The translations under genes were made by a program, and so were the position numbers. A DNA stretch of 64,000 bases. Origin: Bremerella sp. TYQ1. Lineage in GTDB: Bacteria > Planctomycetota > Planctomycetia > Pirellulales > Pirellulaceae. The stretch covers positions 3,782,001 through 3,846,000 of the forward strand of contig NZ_CP083740.1 of NCBI RefSeq assembly GCF_020150455.1, in the 5' to 3' direction. Below, piece by piece: positions 9,453 through 18,219 of this stretch; within the stretch, counting starts at the first letter, position 1; each line of letters starts with the position of its first letter. The notes below the pieces were generated by a model that did not search any database, was not told the origin of the DNA, and saw only the letters and a list, made by a program, of their open reading frames with translations.

Positions 9453-9466
9453 TGGCAGAGTGCCGG

Positions 9467-10282
9467 TCACGCTGGCAGCAAAATTTCGCCACGTCCCATC
9501 TGGGCCAAGTCGCCATGGTAAAGATCGTAGCTGGCGGTCGACATCAGCCGGGCCACCTCAGGGACTTCCAGCCGCTCGAACTCTTGCACCAACAGCGGCA
9601 TCATCGTTGGCTTAAACTGGCATGCATGGATGAACCCAGCCATTAAGTCGGCTTGCTTGTTGCCATTCAGAATGATCGTTCCGCGTCGCATCGAAAGCCC
9701 GGCGTGGGCACCTGCTTTCCCGCCGACGAAGATCGTCCCAGCCAGCATTTCGTAGCCGAGGAAATCGCCGCAGTCGTTGGTCACCGCAATTGTTCCCCGC
9801 CGCATCCGATGACCCAGCTCTTTACCAGCCGAACCGAGAATGAAGATGTTGCCTCCGGCCATTCCTTTCTTCAGGCCTGGCAGAGGTGCTCCGACACGAT
9901 CGCCGACATTTCCCAGCACTTTGATGAAGCCTGACTTCATCCCTTCGGCCAGGTTATTGCCGACATGGCCATGGATGTAAAGCGAACCACTTTTCATCTC
10001 TTGCCCGGCATGATGACCGACAGCTCCTTGCACGAACAGCGTTCCGCCATCGAGGCCAGCTCCGATGTTGTCCGCTTTGGCCAAGTTGCCAATCAATCGA
10101 AGCGTCTCTTCACGGCGTGTTTCGGTTTCGATATGGAACAACTCGCCCAGTTCGACACGGCGGTTCCCTTCCCAAACGGTGACTTTCGCGGCTTCTTCGA
10201 TCGACATCGGCAGTAAGCGCGAAGGAAGGACACCTCGAAGATCGAGGCCAACCGTGATATCGTGACGTAGGCGAAGTCTCAT
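9467..10282 (-). CDS. fhcC: Formylmethanofuran dehydrogenase subunit C
   Basis: 271 residues from ATG 10282 (an upstream in-frame start at 10315 would add 11). The middle and C-terminal parts are a run of Gly-rich units such as GGTLFVQGAVGHHAG, SGSLYIHGHVGNN, GGNIFILGSAGKELG and AGTIFVGGKAGAHAG, the beta-helix of FwdC/FhcC, also found in the glutamate synthase C-terminal domain. In bacteria this subunit belongs to the formyltransferase/hydrolase complex of the H4MPT-linked C1 pathway, known in planctomycetes. Other fhc subunits are not in the window. The divergent neighbour is mobA, which makes the molybdopterin guanine dinucleotide used by enzymes of the formylmethanofuran dehydrogenase class. 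Confidence 0.88.
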   Translation of the reverse strand: MRLRLRHDITVGLDLRGVLPSRLLPMSIEEAAKVTVWEGNRRVELGELFHIETETRREETLRLIGNLAKADNIGAGLDGGTLFVQGAVGHHAGQEMKSGSLYIHGHVGNNLAEGMKSGFIKVLGNVGDRVGAPLPGLKKGMAGGNIFILGSAGKELGHRMRRGTIAVTNDCGDFLGYEMLAGTIFVGGKAGAHAGLSMRRGTIILNGNKQADLMAGFIHACQFKPTMMPLLVQEFERLEVPEVARLMSTASYDLYHGDLAQMGRGEILLPA

Positions 10283-10335
10283 GGCTTTATGGATCAAAGT
10301 CAGGACGTGATTCAAACGATCAGGTTGTGCATGCA

Positions 10336-10488
10336 GGATGGTACCGATTTTTAAATCGGTATCGGCGTAGCCGACAAGCTGCCATTGAATGCGTTGGGAA
10401 GCGAATGAAACCGTTGCTTATAGGACAAACTACTTACAATGGCTTCTTGTGGCCTTCGGCCATCCCGGTTTAAAAACCGGGACCACCC
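10336..10488. repeat. Large palindromic element with covarying double hairpins
   Basis: Two 52-base arms (10336-10387, 10437-10488) in inverted orientation, 40 of 52 positions matching, separated by 49 bases. Each arm holds two hairpins. Arm 1: ACCGA/TCGGT (10343-10347, 10356-10360) and TCGGC/GCCGA (10362-10366, 10370-10374). Arm 2 read on the minus strand: CCCGG/CCGGG and TGGCC/GGCCA. Eight of the 12 arm differences form four compensatory base-pair changes. Arms start with GGATGGT and GGGTGGT. It fills the divergent promoter region between fhcC and mobA. The architecture matches the element at 8981-9057. Confidence 0.85.
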
Positions 10489-10564
10489 CAACATACCGAC
10501 AACACAAACGTGATGGGGCATTGCCTGGCACGTTTCCAATATAACCGACGAGTGTTCTGACAAC

Positions 10565-11200
10565 ATGACCACGTTGCCTCGATCTCAGCGAACGGCATTG
10601 ATTGTTTGCGGTGGTGAAAGCCGTCGGATGGGGCAATCGAAGGCGCATCTTCCTTTCGGCGACGAAACGATGCTGGAGCGTGTCGTGCGGATCGTTTCTC
10701 CGTTGGTCGAAGAAGTAGTACTGCTGACAAGCAAAGTGTACGAAGTCCCCGAGCTTCCTTACGACGTGACCGAGCTGCCAGATCGTGTGGAAAAACAAGG
10801 CCCCGCGGCGGCGCTGTACGAAGGGCTGAAGTATGTCACCAGCTGGTCGGAAGCTTCGGTCGTGCTGGGATGCGATCTGCCGTTGGTCACCGCAGAAAGT
10901 ATCGAGTTTTTATTCGCCGAATTAAATCACTTCGACGCGGTGATCCCGCGGTTCGAAGGCTTTCCGCAACCATTAGCCGCCGTGTATGCTAACGCGGCGT
11001 TAGAGCCGATCGAGAATATCCTGCATTCTGGTAACCACCGCTTGCTGTCCTGCATCGAAGGGCTTGAAACACGCTGGGTCAAGGTGCGCCAACTAAGCAG
11101 CATCGATCCGAACCTCGGCTTGCTACGCAATGTCAACACGCCAGAGGCGTATCGCGAAGCATTGCAGATCGCAGGCCTTCCACATCCACTAGAAGATTAA
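10565..11200 (+). CDS. mobA: Molybdenum cofactor guanylyltransferase MobA
   Basis: 211 residues. The N-terminal nucleotide-binding loop ALIVCGGESRRMGQSKAHLPFG is the MobA form of the LxGGxSxRMGxdK motif (shown here as a 22-residue span at residues 10-31; key residues are the two Gly, Arg-Met-Gly and Lys). GCDLPLV near residue 100 matches the metal-binding GxDxP segment. The enzyme transfers GMP from GTP to molybdopterin in the cytoplasm. It is transcribed away from fhcC across a structured palindrome. The DinB-like gene follows 26 bases downstream on the same strand and may be co-transcribed. Confidence 0.88.
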   Translation: MTTLPRSQRTALIVCGGESRRMGQSKAHLPFGDETMLERVVRIVSPLVEEVVLLTSKVYEVPELPYDVTELPDRVEKQGPAAALYEGLKYVTSWSEASVVLGCDLPLVTAESIEFLFAELNHFDAVIPRFEGFPQPLAAVYANAALEPIENILHSGNHRLLSCIEGLETRWVKVRQLSSIDPNLGLLRNVNTPEAYREALQIAGLPHPLED

Positions 11201-11226
11201 CCTACCCCAACTGGAAACGAAGAAGA

Positions 11227-11736
11227 ATGGCTGACGCAGCTCAATGGGAATTGACCAAGCAACGGATCGCCTTCACCGATAAGATGATTTGTGAATTCAT
11301 CGAAGGCTTGGAACCGGAGCTTTGGTTCCGCATGCCAAGCGAAGGAGTCACCCACATTGCGTGGCAAGTCGGACATATCACGCTGGCCAACTATGGCCTC
11401 GGCATGATGCGTGTTCGCGGCAAGAAGGCCGAAGATGCTGGGCTGTTGCCGGAAAGCTATGCGGCGACGTTCGGCCGCGGCAGTGTCCCTTCGCAGGACC
11501 AAACCATTTATCCTTCGATCGAGCGCATGATCGAACTCTATAAGCGCGTCAACGACAAGCTGAAGGAAGAAATGGAAACGTACTCGCTGGACCTGCTAGA
11601 CGAACCCAGCCTGCCGGAACACCCGCTGTTCAAGACCAAGTTCGACACGCTCGTCTTCCTGCCGTACCACGCGATGATGCACTTCGGCCAGATGGGTCTT
11701 TTGCGTCGCTTGTCAGGCAAGCCACCGATTCGCTAG
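11227..11736 (+). CDS. DinB-like four-helix protein
   Basis: 169 residues. The pattern of His residues fits the DinB/YfiT metal-binding bundle: HIAWQVGHI (about 39-47) with the first ligand, and YHAMMHFGQMGLLRR (about 146-160) with the others. DinB-like proteins are often thiol-dependent transferases or are of unknown function; substrate cannot be inferred here. ATG 11227 follows GAAGAAGA. It sits 26 bases after mobA and converges with the histidine kinase gene, whose stop is 29 bases beyond. Confidence 0.8.
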   Translation: MADAAQWELTKQRIAFTDKMICEFIEGLEPELWFRMPSEGVTHIAWQVGHITLANYGLGMMRVRGKKAEDAGLLPESYAATFGRGSVPSQDQTIYPSIERMIELYKRVNDKLKEEMETYSLDLLDEPSLPEHPLFKTKFDTLVFLPYHAMMHFGQMGLLRRLSGKPPIR

Positions 11737-11765
11737 GCGAACATCGGCCAGCATTCGCAGATCGA

Positions 11766-14228
11766 CTACGACGTGTAGCTCTGGTCGATCTGGCTTTGGG
11801 TTTTCGGCTGGCAACTGCTACTCAGTGGGCACTCGTACTGGCATGTCGCACTGCGCGACCAATGGCAAACGGTGAGCAACATTCGTTTGCGATCGATTGG
11901 CTTGGAAAGAAAATCGTCGCAGCCACTGTTCAGGCACTTCTTCTTTTCTCGCTCCATCGCATGGGCCGTCAGAGCCAAGATAGGCTTGCAGTAGCCTCGC
12001 TCGCGAAGAGTTTGCGTGGCCTGGTAACCGTCCAGAACCGGCATCTGCATATCCATCAGCACGCAGTCGAACGGGCTTCCCTCTTCAAGAGCCAACATAG
12101 CCGCGTCGACCGCTTCCTGACCGTTAGCGACAATGGTCACGTCGGCGCCAGCTTTGTTGAGCACGAACTTCAACAGCCGCTGGTTGTCCGGTCCATCTTC
12201 GGCCAGCAAAATGCGTAGCCCTGCCAGGCTGACATGTTCGCAGTCGACTTCGTCCTTCTCTTGCTGCAGGGCATGAGCCGAAGGGGCATCGAGGAATTCG
12301 ATCTTTTCGACCGGGCCGGCATCGACCGTCAGCCGGAACGATGTCCCTTCGCCAGGTCGCGAATAAGCCACCGTCAGATCGCCCCCCAGCATGTTGGCAA
12401 GTCGCTTGCTGATGGTAAGCCCCAGTCCGGTTCCACCAAAACGCCGCGTCGTGGAGGTATCGGCCTGCGAGAATGGTTGAAACAATCGGGCCAACTGCTC
12501 GTCGGTCATGCCGATGCCTGAATCGATGACGTCGAACTGCATCACCGCGCGTCCATCGCGTTGGATGAGTTCGGCCTGAAGCGAGATTCCGCCGATCTCG
12601 GTGAACTTGATGGCATTGCCCAGCAAGTTGATCAGAATCTGCCGCAGCCGCGTCGGATCGGTATGAATCGACTTGGGGACTTTCCCCATGAAGCGGGACG
12701 AAAGCTTCAAACCGGCACCGTCTGCTTTGACTTGGACAAGTGAAATGACTTCGGAAACGACCGTGTACGGCGAGGCCGACATCATCTCGACAGAAAGCTT
12801 GCCCGATTCCACTTTGGACAAATCGAGAATGTCGTTAATGATCGACAACAGATGCTCGCCGTTACGCTGAATCGTTTCCACAGATTGCCGTGTTTCTTCG
12901 TCTTTGGTCGTCTCGGCAACGGTTTCCGCGAAGCCAAGAATGGCCGTCATCGGCGTACGGATTTCGTGACTCATGTTGGCCAGGAACTCACTTTTGGCAA
13001 CCGTCGCCGCGGTGGCATCCTGGGCCATTTTTTCAGCGAGCGCACTTTGCTTGGCAAGTTCTTGATTGACCGAGTTCAATTCGTCTTGCGACTCTTCGGC
13101 GACTGCCAACAACCGTTCCGTTTCGTTGGCTTTCTCTTTGAAGACCTGAGCCGCGTGAGCCAACCGGCCGAGTTCGTCGCTGCGATCCATGGCCGGAATC
13201 GATTCAATCCGTTCCCCTTTCGCAAGGCGATCGAACGTGGTGGCAATGGCATCGAGCGGCGGCACGACATCTTTTCCGATCAACCATGCCGCGACAACGC
13301 CCAACACGATGGTGATCACCGAAAACATATTGCTGGCGAACTGGAAGTGGCGGTTGTCTTCGGTCATTGTCTCGGCCAACTGACCGACGCGAAGGTCTTG
13401 TTCTTCGCGAATGTCGGTCGCCAGACGACGGAACTCAACCGATTCGCCGGCCAAAACAACGTTCACCAGGTGCAAGTAACTGCGTGTCGCTTGGACCATT
13501 TGGATCGAGGCCGCTTCGTAAGCGTCGACGGAGTCCAGCATCGCGATCAGGGTAACGTTTTCTTCCGCACCGATCACCTCACGAACTGCGAGTAAGTGCC
13601 GACGCGTTTCGGCCATCTCGTTTTTCGCCTGACGGAAGTACGTCGAATCAGGTCCGTTAACGAACTTCAAAATGTTCAACTGCGCCGCGGTGAATGCGGC
13701 TGATGCCTCGGTGACTTCGCGTTCGATCCGTGGGTTCCCTTCGAGGGCTAGAAGCCCCTGCTCGAAGCGATCGACATGCTGCTGCAAACCTTCGTCGACC
13801 AGCCGGCGCCGCTTGGCTCGATCGGCAGCCACGGCAGCGAAGATCTCTTGATGCTTCACCAGGTGAGCCTGCATCTCTTGCACGGCTTCGCGTTCCTTGA
13901 GGTAATCGCTGTGGGCAGCTTTCTCGAGCAACGCTTCTAACTGCGACTGCAACTCTTTCGCGCGTTGCTCTGGCCCTTCGTACCCCGTGAACGCAAACAA
14001 CAACACGTTCCGCTGAAGCGCTGCAACGAGGCGATCGATTTGGTGAAACTGCTCGACTTCACGATCGAGCTTGCCATACGTTTCCAGGTCGCGCTGCGCC
14101 TTCGACAAACCATAGTGCCCCAGCAGCGCAATCGAGATATGCAGAATGAGCACGATCAAGAACCCCAAAGAGATCTTCGCGCTCACGCTTAAGCTGTTGG
14201 CACAGGTGGTTGCTCGTTGCATGCTCAT
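11766..14228 (-). CDS. Membrane hybrid histidine kinase (HAMP, HisKA, HATPase, REC)
   Basis: 820 residues. TM1 is about 18-40, followed by a ~260-residue mainly helical periplasmic sensor, TM2 about 301-318, HAMP about 320-372, then a coiled coil. The phospho-accepting His421 is in NMSHEIRTPMTAILG; the ATP-binding domain has LINLLGNAIKFTE, DSGIGM and GTGLGL. The receiver has ILLAEDGPDN, acceptor Asp726 in VLMDMQMP and Lys776 in SKPID, all intact. The last ~35 residues form a Ser/Gln/Cys-rich tail. It begins 21 bases after the stop of a Tat-exported solute-binding protein, which suggests that protein delivers the signal. Output partner unknown. Its catalytic core closely resembles the kinase at 49335-52268. 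Confidence 0.92.
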   Translation of the reverse strand: MSMQRATTCANSLSVSAKISLGFLIVLILHISIALLGHYGLSKAQRDLETYGKLDREVEQFHQIDRLVAALQRNVLLFAFTGYEGPEQRAKELQSQLEALLEKAAHSDYLKEREAVQEMQAHLVKHQEIFAAVAADRAKRRRLVDEGLQQHVDRFEQGLLALEGNPRIEREVTEASAAFTAAQLNILKFVNGPDSTYFRQAKNEMAETRRHLLAVREVIGAEENVTLIAMLDSVDAYEAASIQMVQATRSYLHLVNVVLAGESVEFRRLATDIREEQDLRVGQLAETMTEDNRHFQFASNMFSVITIVLGVVAAWLIGKDVVPPLDAIATTFDRLAKGERIESIPAMDRSDELGRLAHAAQVFKEKANETERLLAVAEESQDELNSVNQELAKQSALAEKMAQDATAATVAKSEFLANMSHEIRTPMTAILGFAETVAETTKDEETRQSVETIQRNGEHLLSIINDILDLSKVESGKLSVEMMSASPYTVVSEVISLVQVKADGAGLKLSSRFMGKVPKSIHTDPTRLRQILINLLGNAIKFTEIGGISLQAELIQRDGRAVMQFDVIDSGIGMTDEQLARLFQPFSQADTSTTRRFGGTGLGLTISKRLANMLGGDLTVAYSRPGEGTSFRLTVDAGPVEKIEFLDAPSAHALQQEKDEVDCEHVSLAGLRILLAEDGPDNQRLLKFVLNKAGADVTIVANGQEAVDAAMLALEEGSPFDCVLMDMQMPVLDGYQATQTLRERGYCKPILALTAHAMEREKKKCLNSGCDDFLSKPIDRKRMLLTVCHWSRSATCQYECPLSSSCQPKTQSQIDQSYTS

Positions 14229-14249
14229 AATTGTCGCCGGTGAACCTGC

Positions 14250-15551
14250 TTATGTGGTCAACAACTCGTACCAACGTACGAGACTGTACTCGTACGAATC
14301 CATCACCGTGTTCCAGACGGCCACATTGCCGAGACGTTCGTGATACGAGCCGCCGGTGCGGTAGCTTCCGCGTTTGACAGCAATCGTCCCGTCGGCACCT
14401 GGCAAATCGGTCGCGGCCTGGCGGCCCTGGTACCAATAGTTCCATTCCGATTCGCTCAGATATTGCTTTGTGCGTTCCGGAATCGAAATGTAGTAGCCTT
14501 GCCGTGCCATGTACGCACCTGCCCAACCTTCAAGCCACCAATTCATGTAATCGTAGGCGGCGTCGCGAACGTGTCCCGTCGCCGCGCTCGACAAACACAA
14601 CACCCCATGCCAGCCACGATAGCCTTCTTTCGGCGCGGCGTACGTCACCGGGATTCCCATTCCATTCAAGCTGGAAACGGCCGGAGAGAACATGCTCTCG
14701 ATTACCACGCGGCCTGACTTCATGAACCGCACCGATTGCGGCACCGAATTCCAAATGCCGTTGAAATGATCGCGGCGTTTGTAATCCAGCAACACCTCGA
14801 ACAAGCTATCGACTTCCGACCGCTTCAAATTGCCAAGGTCCTCAAACTCGACCAGGCCTTTCGCTTTGGCGGCCAGTGCGGCGTCGAAGATGCCAATCGC
14901 TGGCTCGTTCACCAAACCAACTTTGCCTCGGTAGGCATCGTCCAGCAGCCAGCCCCAGCTTTCCGTTTCGTAAGCCACTCCTTGAGGGATGACCGACGTG
15001 TTGTAGCCAAACGAGTCGACATTGTGCACGTACGGCACGAAGCTGATGTGGTCGGTCGCGTTCGGTCCAAGATTGCCGTCGCTTTGGACATGCAGAATTT
15101 TATGCGGCGCGTCCCCTGCCCCAATCTTCATCTCCGGGGTCAGTTGGCCTGACTTCGTCAGTGGGTTGATCTCGTCCCAACGACGAATGCGCGACTTCTC
15201 GATCGGCTGAATCGCATTGGCGTACCACAGCACGTTGATGCTGTTGGACCATTGTTCGTAAACGTCGAACGACTCTGGCCGCGTCGAAGCCTTTTGCAGC
15301 GTCCCAGCACTTCCGCTCGGCTCGAAGACAATACGAATGCCCAAGTCCTTTTCGGCCTGGCGGCGAATGTCTTCCTGCAATGTGACGTCGGTTCCCAGAA
15401 CACGAAGCGTGATTTCTCGCGAAGCATGTACGGCCGGCGGCGAACTGAGATAACTCGCCCCCATAGCAGCCGCGGCAGCTTGGCCGAGAAACTGACGCCG
15501 TGTCGGTTTCGCGACCGCTGAAGATTGTGCTTGGCTTTGCTCGATTACCAT
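14250..15551 (-). CDS. Tat-exported extracellular solute-binding protein (PotD/PotF-like)
   Basis: 433 residues. The start is ATG 15551 because GAGGAAGGGG lies 6 bases before it; an ATG at 15569 would place that site inside the gene. A twin-arginine motif TRRQFLG is followed by a hydrophobic Ala-rich stretch, so export is by Tat. The body has the two-lobe periplasmic binding protein pattern of the spermidine/putrescine class (EITLRVLGTDVTLQED at the start of lobe 1, FVPYVHNVDSFGYN in a hinge). No ABC permease or ATPase is nearby; the next gene, 21 bases on, is a hybrid kinase. I infer a ligand-capture role for signalling rather than uptake; the ligand is unknown. Confidence 0.85.
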   Translation of the reverse strand: MVIEQSQAQSSAVAKPTRRQFLGQAAAAAMGASYLSSPPAVHASREITLRVLGTDVTLQEDIRRQAEKDLGIRIVFEPSGSAGTLQKASTRPESFDVYEQWSNSINVLWYANAIQPIEKSRIRRWDEINPLTKSGQLTPEMKIGAGDAPHKILHVQSDGNLGPNATDHISFVPYVHNVDSFGYNTSVIPQGVAYETESWGWLLDDAYRGKVGLVNEPAIGIFDAALAAKAKGLVEFEDLGNLKRSEVDSLFEVLLDYKRRDHFNGIWNSVPQSVRFMKSGRVVIESMFSPAVSSLNGMGIPVTYAAPKEGYRGWHGVLCLSSAATGHVRDAAYDYMNWWLEGWAGAYMARQGYYISIPERTKQYLSESEWNYWYQGRQAATDLPGADGTIAVKRGSYRTGGSYHERLGNVAVWNTVMDSYEYSLVRWYELLTT

Positions 15552-15841
15552 GAAGCGCCCCTTCCTCATGCCGAATAAAACGTGTCGACGGGAAGATCAC
15601 GTCCCGTACGCTAATATGGGGCGCCATTAAGCCGAAACAGCAAAAACCCGGCGTTTTCCAAGAAATGGCCAAGAGTTAGCCACCAAGCAGGCCCTAAGGG
15701 CAAGATCTGACCAGCTATTTTCCCCAGCAACCTCAAGCCCTGCGGCTCCCCGCAGCCAAATGCTAGTCCCCAGCCAGATATTCAATCACCGCCGAAAACC
15801 CCCACGGCTTACGCCACCCAGAAACCGGCAGCCCAAGAAAC

Positions 15842-15872
15842 AACAAAAGGACTCACACCAACGTGTAAGTCC
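15842..15872 (-). terminator. Intrinsic terminator of tRNA-Ser
   Basis: Minus-strand stem GGACTTACAC / GTGTGAGTCC with loop GTTG and one G-U pair, followed by TTTTGTTG. It lies 26 bases downstream of the tRNA 3' end. Confidence 0.8.
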
Positions 15873-15897
15873 CTTTGTGTTCGAATATTACCGATAG

Positions 15898-15980
15898 CGG
15901 AGGACAAGGGATTCGAACCCTCAACCGGTTGCCCGGCACTTGATTTCGAGTCAAGCTGCTAGCCAGTTCGCGTATCCTCC
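15898..15980 (-). tRNA. tRNA-Ser (anticodon CGA)
   Basis: 83 bases on the minus strand. The acceptor stem GGAGGAT pairs with GTCCTCC, with discriminator G. The anticodon arm is CTTGA-CTCGAAA-TCAAG, giving CGA and decoding UCG. A long variable arm (CCGG-GCAA-CCGG) is class II and typical of tRNA-Ser. The T arm has GGTTCGAATCC. The 3' CCA is not encoded. A terminator follows at 15842-15872. It is a single isolated tRNA. Confidence 0.95.
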
Positions 15981-16202
15981 CGGCTTGGGAACTCTCCAGT
16001 TTATCGACTCTTGGAATCTGATCAACCGGGAGTCAGGCCAAAATGGTGGGTGAATGTTCTTGGGACGCTTGGGGCCGAGATTGGTTCGCGATTGGGTCCT
16101 ACTTCTTCTCCGCTTTCTTCGGCGAAAGAAGAGCCGACGTCGGCTAGGCACGATTTTTGCAGCTCTGACTGGCACTGAAACGACGCCACGAAGGGAGTAA
16201 TC

Positions 16203-17153
16203 ATGACCTATCAGCTAGTCGACAACGAACCACTTTCCCACGCATTGCGGCGAATTGCCCGAGAGCAGATCGATCAGGCCATCGCAGAAATCGACGACAA
16301 GACGGTGCCGCGTGACGAAGCGGTTCACCAGGTTCGCAAACGGTGCAAGAAGATTCGCGGCCTCGTGCGGCTGGTCCGACCTGAGTTTGAGAAAACCTAT
16401 CAGGCCGAAAACAAGTGGTATCGCGATATCGCCGCGCGGTTGTCGGACGTTCGAGATGCTCAGGTTTTGATCGAAACGTACGACAAGCTGATGGAGCGTT
16501 ACGAAGAAGAAGTCGATCGGCAACTGTTTGGGCCGATTCGCCGCAAACTGACGATGCGGCTGAAAGAATTGCTGGAAGATGATGTGCAACTCGACGAAGA
16601 GCTACGCGACGTGAAGGCGAAGCTGGAAGAAGGTCGCGATCGAATCCCCTATTGGCCTCTCGACGAAATGGAGCCTGAGGCGATCATGGCCGGAATCGAC
16701 AAGACCTACCAGCGCGGGCTGAAGGCAATGAAAAAGGCCTACAAGAAAGATGACTCCGAGCAGTTCCACGAGTGGCGAAAACGGGTGAAGTACCACTGGT
16801 ATCACATGCGACTGATCCGGCCCATCTGGCAACGCGAAGTGAACGCGCGGCGAAAAGAAGCGGATGATTTGGCCGATCTGCTAGGAGACGATCACGACTT
16901 GGCTGTGCTGCGAGAGACCATTCAAGAGGAAGCGGAAGCGTTTGCCGGCGCGGAGGCCACCGACGCGTTCGTCATTCTTACAGTACGCCGCCAGCGAGAA
17001 CTTCGAGCCGAAGCGAAAACGCTTGGCATGCGTCTGTTTGCCGAATCGGACGAGGCATTCGCTGAGCGACTGGAAAGCTATCTCGACGCGAGCCAGTACG
17101 AAACGGAGCGTGCCACACCACCGGAAGTGCATCCGGAGCTGACGGCTTCGTAG
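16203..17153 (+). CDS. CHAD domain protein
   Basis: 316 residues, all-helical, highly charged, no signal peptide. Conserved CHAD features are VHQVRKRCKKIRGLVRLVRP near residue 38 and, in the second half, FHEWRKRVKYHWYHMRLI near 188, each with the His/Arg/Lys-rich helix that forms a basic surface. DLADLLGDDHDLAVL is also typical. CHAD proteins bind inorganic polyphosphate, which may be relevant in a genome with an extended Pho block; that link is inference. ATG 16203 follows GAAGGGAGTAATC. It converges with cdsA (5 bases between stops). Confidence 0.9.
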   Translation: MTYQLVDNEPLSHALRRIAREQIDQAIAEIDDKTVPRDEAVHQVRKRCKKIRGLVRLVRPEFEKTYQAENKWYRDIAARLSDVRDAQVLIETYDKLMERYEEEVDRQLFGPIRRKLTMRLKELLEDDVQLDEELRDVKAKLEEGRDRIPYWPLDEMEPEAIMAGIDKTYQRGLKAMKKAYKKDDSEQFHEWRKRVKYHWYHMRLIRPIWQREVNARRKEADDLADLLGDDHDLAVLRETIQEEAEAFAGAEATDAFVILTVRRQRELRAEAKTLGMRLFAESDEAFAERLESYLDASQYETERATPPEVHPELTAS

Positions 17154-17157
17154 CCGA

Positions 17158-18204
17158 CTAACCGCCTGCGGTGGTGAAGTAATACCGCGTTAGATGAAAG
17201 AAGACCGGAGCAGCGAAGCATAACGCGTCGATCCGGTCGAGCACGCCGGCATGTCCTTCGACCAATGTGCCATAATCTTGTACGCCGCGGTCCCGTTTGA
17301 TGGCACTCATCGCCATGCTGCCGGCGGCCCCCATCACAGCGATCACGATCGACATCACCGCACTCTGCCACGGATTGAACGGCGTCGCCCCGGTCAAACT
17401 AAGCAGTGCCCCCACAACCGCGGTTACCCCGGTTCCTGCGAAAAAGCCTTCCCAAGTACGGCTGGCGTTGATGTTGGGGGCAATCACATTCTTTCCGAGT
17501 AAACGGCTGCAAACGAAGTGCAACAAGTCGCTCAGCTGGGCAATCAGCAGGAAGTAGAACAGCAGCCCGGCGGTACTTTTCGTCGAGTATTCAGGATCGG
17601 TCCAATCGGTCAGGTACAACAGTGCCGGAGCGTAGCTGAGCGAGTAGACACAGATGTAAAGCCCCGCTTGAATCTTCGCGATACGTTCCAGGAACCGCTT
17701 GTAGTCCCCTGCCACCGCGATTCGCGCGGCGACAAAGAGAAAGCCATAAACGGGAATCAAAATGCTGAACAGTTCGTACTGCGATTGCCCCATGGCCACT
17801 AGCACGTACTGGGCTGGCGTCAACACGAAGAAGACCCAGAACAACGTGCGATGGTCGCCAAGCCGTGTCGGGGTCAGCGTAATGAACTCGCGGAGTGCCC
17901 AGAACGAGATCAGGAAGAATAAGATCACCGTCGCAACCGGCGAGGGAATCATGAACGCAACGGCCAGGATAGCGGTCATCAACCACCATGCTCGCACGCG
18001 ACGAATGAATGCCTGAACGATGGCTGGGTTCACGCTCGAGTCAGGCTGACGCCGTAAGATTTGGCCTGCCCCCGTCGCAATCAACAAGCAGCTGATCACC
18101 ACGCCCAGCAAGATGCCGGTTGCACCATCCAGCAGAAACGCCGTTTGTTGGGCCAACAACGGTGCTGTGAAAATCGTGCTTAGGCAATCAGGCAGCAAAT
18201 GCAT
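17158..18204 (-). CDS. cdsA: Phosphatidate cytidylyltransferase
   Basis: 348 residues with about eight membrane helices. The C-terminal CDS signature is present with substitutions: SAIKRDRGVQDYG followed by GHAGVLDRIDAL (usual form S-x-x-K-R, K-D, H-G-G, D-R-x-D). The enzyme makes CDP-diacylglycerol from CTP and phosphatidic acid at the inner membrane. It lies 15 bases after a PlsC-type acyltransferase on the same strand, so the two consecutive steps of phospholipid synthesis are encoded together. The GHAG variant is a mild departure from the usual HGG. Confidence 0.88.
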   Translation of the reverse strand: MHLLPDCLSTIFTAPLLAQQTAFLLDGATGILLGVVISCLLIATGAGQILRRQPDSSVNPAIVQAFIRRVRAWWLMTAILAVAFMIPSPVATVILFFLISFWALREFITLTPTRLGDHRTLFWVFFVLTPAQYVLVAMGQSQYELFSILIPVYGFLFVAARIAVAGDYKRFLERIAKIQAGLYICVYSLSYAPALLYLTDWTDPEYSTKSTAGLLFYFLLIAQLSDLLHFVCSRLLGKNVIAPNINASRTWEGFFAGTGVTAVVGALLSLTGATPFNPWQSAVMSIVIAVMGAAGSMAMSAIKRDRGVQDYGTLVEGHAGVLDRIDALCFAAPVFFHLTRYYFTTAGG

Positions 18205-18219
18205 GGTGTCGTTTCAGCG

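Larger units (their letters stand above)
8431..9466. other. 1 kb noncoding region
   Basis: No frame in this region has coding character: the open frames are short, overlap one another and lack ribosome sites. It holds the structured palindrome at 8981-9057, a smaller imperfect hairpin at about 9186-9228 (TCGGGAA/TTCCCGA inside AGGGG/CCCCT, followed by Ts on +), and the terminator-like hairpin behind fhcC at 9413-9452. The right part of 8431-8500 should contain the promoter of the DUF4212/symporter pair. Confidence 0.6.

Noticed and set aside
8431..9466. Possible small genes in the 1 kb gap
   Set aside because: Frames of 60-93 codons overlap each other on both strands, cross the palindrome and lack ribosome sites.
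10336..10488. A simple pair of intrinsic terminators between fhcC and mobA
   Set aside because: The two flanking genes diverge from this region, so no message ends here, and the hairpins lack T-tracts.
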